Positions 62,524 through 64,000 of a DNA stretch of 64,000 bases are shown in pieces. The stretch's first letter is position 1. Every line of letters starts with the position of its first letter. Position numbers and translations under genes: made by a program. Source of the DNA: Pelagihabitans sp963760375 (GTDB lineage Bacteria > Bacteroidota > Bacteroidia > Flavobacteriales > Flavobacteriaceae); NCBI GenBank assembly GCA_963760375.1, contig CAVXCS010000001.1, positions 62,001 to 126,000 of the forward strand, written 5' to 3'. Under the pieces are notes generated by a model. The model saw only the letters and a list, made by a program, of their open reading frames with translations. It made no database searches and was not told where the DNA came from.

Positions 62524-63999
62524 TCAATTGAATACAACATCACTGTAGTTGGATTTGATCACGATGTTCTTGCCATTGTTTTTATTGAGATGATATCCCT
62601 TGCTGACCACGTTATTTTGGGTTTTTGTTTTCACCAATATGATACTTTCCGGATAGGCCAATTCCGAAGCGGTACCGTTTACGTTGATTGTAAAGGCGGT
62701 CGCAGGGGTCTTGCAATGTAGTTCGGCATTCTGCAATGTGATGTCAAGATCGGTAAAACCAGCGGCAACATTGTTGATCGTAATGGGGCCAAATTTATTT
62801 GTGATATATACTTTATCCACGATTCGATCGATGGTAACATCGGAGGCGGTGGCCACAAGCCTTAGGTTGCCTACCTCCTTTAAATTTACCTTATCCGAAT
62901 AATCGACCTGCAATGCCCCGTAGTTCCATCGCTGCACGGTCACGGGGGAATAGGAGGCCACTATGGAGGTTTTGTCCCCATCTATCGTGGCCGCCAGCAA
63001 CCTTGAATAGGTCAAGGTTGCATGAATGTTTTTGGTGATTTCGGCCAACTTTACTTCCCCATGGCGCACGTTCATCTGAATTTTCAAGCCCTTGGGCATT
63101 TTGATTTTGATGGTTTTCTTCACTTTGTAATTTTTATGCTCCCCATCGGTAGAAAAGTAGAATATATTGGGCCGGCTTCCCTCGGTATCACGGGAGATCA
63201 AAACGTTCCGCTCTTCCATTTTTCGAGCCATCTCTTCGGCTCTTTTTTCCATGGCCTCCGTTCTGGCCTCCATTTCCCTTTCATGCTTTTCCATTTGTAA
63301 GGCCCTATCTTCCTGCATTTTTTCGAAACGCTCCGATCTTACCTTCTCCATGGCTTCCCGTTTTTTCTCCATGGCCAATGCCTTTTTTTCCATTTCTTTA
63401 CCCCATTCCTCCATTTTTTTTTCATACGCTTTATCAAAGCCTTTCGAAAACTGCTTCTGCCATTTGACCATATATTTATCGCCATCCTTTTTGAAGGCCT
63501 CATAGTCAAAATTTTGCTTCGGCATGGGCGGCATGGGCGGCATATCGGCCAGCACGGCCCAACCCATGTTCATTGAATCCATGCCGACCATTGAACCGGC
63601 CAAAAACGGTTCAAAATCAAATTCAAAATCATGTTCGAAGTGTATATCTGCCATTTCCCCGGCCCTGTTGCCAAAGGCCCATGAATTTTCGCTGGCCGTG
63701 GCAACCGACACTTTTTGGCTATTGCCCATGATTTCAATGGCGCCCTCCTTTAAATAGCTTTTGGCTTCTTCCGCGGAAGCCCCGTCCAATTCAATGACCG
63801 CTTCCACGGCGATTTGGTTCTTGTCCCAGGTTTCAAATATGATATCGGCATTGTTGGTGTTGATATCCAACACTGTTTCCTGGCCCACATTGAAGAGTTC
63901 GCTATAGGTCTTGGATTGTTTCTGGCCATGCCCGATGGATCCGATCAGGAGTGCTCCCAGGAGCATCGGTTTAAATGGCATTCGTTTCAATTGGTTCAT
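62524..63999 (-). CDS. Exported coiled-coil protein with DUF4097-like beta region
   Basis: This 491-residue protein has a signal peptide (about residues 1-25, ending SIGHGQ). A first beta-rich domain is followed by a long charged helix at about 185-270 made of repeated MEK and EKR segments (such as KKMEEWGKEMEKKALAMEKK). A C-terminal DUF4097-like beta-helix with Asn- and Val-rich strands closes it. Its start is at the window edge, so nothing upstream can be seen. Members of this type sit in the periplasm, often beside anti-sigma genes. Its 3' end abuts the CBM9-like gene. Function unknown. Confidence 0.75.
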   Translation of the reverse strand: MNQLKRMPFKPMLLGALLIGSIGHGQKQSKTYSELFNVGQETVLDINTNNADIIFETWDKNQIAVEAVIELDGASAEEAKSYLKEGAIEIMGNSQKVSVATASENSWAFGNRAGEMADIHFEHDFEFDFEPFLAGSMVGMDSMNMGWAVLADMPPMPPMPKQNFDYEAFKKDGDKYMVKWQKQFSKGFDKAYEKKMEEWGKEMEKKALAMEKKREAMEKVRSERFEKMQEDRALQMEKHEREMEARTEAMEKRAEEMARKMEERNVLISRDTEGSRPNIFYFSTDGEHKNYKVKKTIKIKMPKGLKIQMNVRHGEVKLAEITKNIHATLTYSRLLAATIDGDKTSIVASYSPVTVQRWNYGALQVDYSDKVNLKEVGNLRLVATASDVTIDRIVDKVYITNKFGPITINNVAAGFTDLDITLQNAELHCKTPATAFTINVNGTASELAYPESIILVKTKTQNNVVSKGYHLNKNNGKNIVIKSNYSDVVFN

Positions 64000-64000
64000 T

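Noticed and set aside
1..64000. CRISPR arrays, tRNA and rRNA genes
   Set aside because: I read the intergenic regions and saw no regularly spaced repeats, cloverleaf-like sequence or conserved rRNA stretches; a computed search could still find a short tRNA.

Overview
The window looks like chromosomal DNA from a marine-type member of the Flavobacteriaceae (Bacteroidota). This is inferred from several signs: Bacteroidota-style promoters (TTTG or TTG, about 19 bases, TAnnTTTG), a SecA of about 1,120 residues without the C-terminal zinc motif, a tandem SurA-type chaperone pair next to MoxR, the block uup / methyltransferase-like / adenosyltransferase / DUF2795 / secA, many lipoproteins, and Gfo/Idh/MocA oxidoreductases with twin-arginine leaders. 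No rRNA, tRNA, CRISPR array, prophage or insertion sequence was recognised. Genes lie on both strands in short operons with small gaps.

Layout: 0.1-7.2 kb, minus strand: a CrtA-like monooxygenase with a cysteine-less thioredoxin-fold protein, aconitase, and a SurA-like chaperone operon ending in a frameshifted moxR. 7.5-12 kb, plus: small conserved protein, class A-like serine hydrolase, SRPBCC protein, RluF, and a carboxypeptidase-regulatory-like surface protein. 12-19.7 kb: recQ, then kdsD-tatC-AhpD-like-lptB, then minus-strand pssA-atoE. 19.8-28.3 kb: DUF4105 protein, uup, a shortened methyltransferase-like protein, a 46-residue membrane protein, cobalamin adenosyltransferase, DUF2795 and secA. 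28.4-43 kb: exported and metabolic enzymes (Gfo/Idh/MocA, membrane histidine kinase, M14 peptidase, amidohydrolase, lipoprotein RidA, frameshifted class C-type serine hydrolase, Na+/H+ antiporter, cupin, ureohydrolase, aminopeptidase P). 43-47 kb, minus: aldo/keto reductase, an unusual zinc-ribbon SDR and a DEAD-box helicase. 47.3-53.4 kb: phosphotriesterase-like protein and a ybbAB/tesA-type locus whose permease is split by a one-base insertion in a C tract, then a DUF1080 lipoprotein. 53.4-58 kb: three near-identical copies of a 79-residue secreted protein with their leaders, an M23 peptidase and a fragment of a second one, a membrane LytTR regulator, and an intradiol dioxygenase/thioredoxin-like fusion. 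58-64 kb: MsrA, two Tat-type Gfo/Idh/MocA enzymes, a CBM9-like lipoprotein and a coiled-coil surface protein.

Main themes are envelope biogenesis (LptB, KdsD, SurA pair, SecA, TatC, PssA), exported carbohydrate oxidoreduction (three Tat-type Gfo/Idh/MocA proteins, DUF1080, CBM9-like) and redox or repair functions in the envelope (MsrA, dioxygenase-Trx fusion, CrtA-like).

The most unusual feature is the multi-copy small secreted protein family. Its three copies at 53.4-57.3 kb share almost identical coding and leader DNA. A divergent fourth member lies at 35.9 kb. One copy follows an intact M23 peptidase gene and another follows only the 3' stump of such a gene, so the ancestral unit was probably a peptidase/small-protein pair. 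Three genes (moxR, the class C-type hydrolase, the ABC permease) carry single-base frameshifts; at least two of these lie in short homopolymers and could be sequencing errors.
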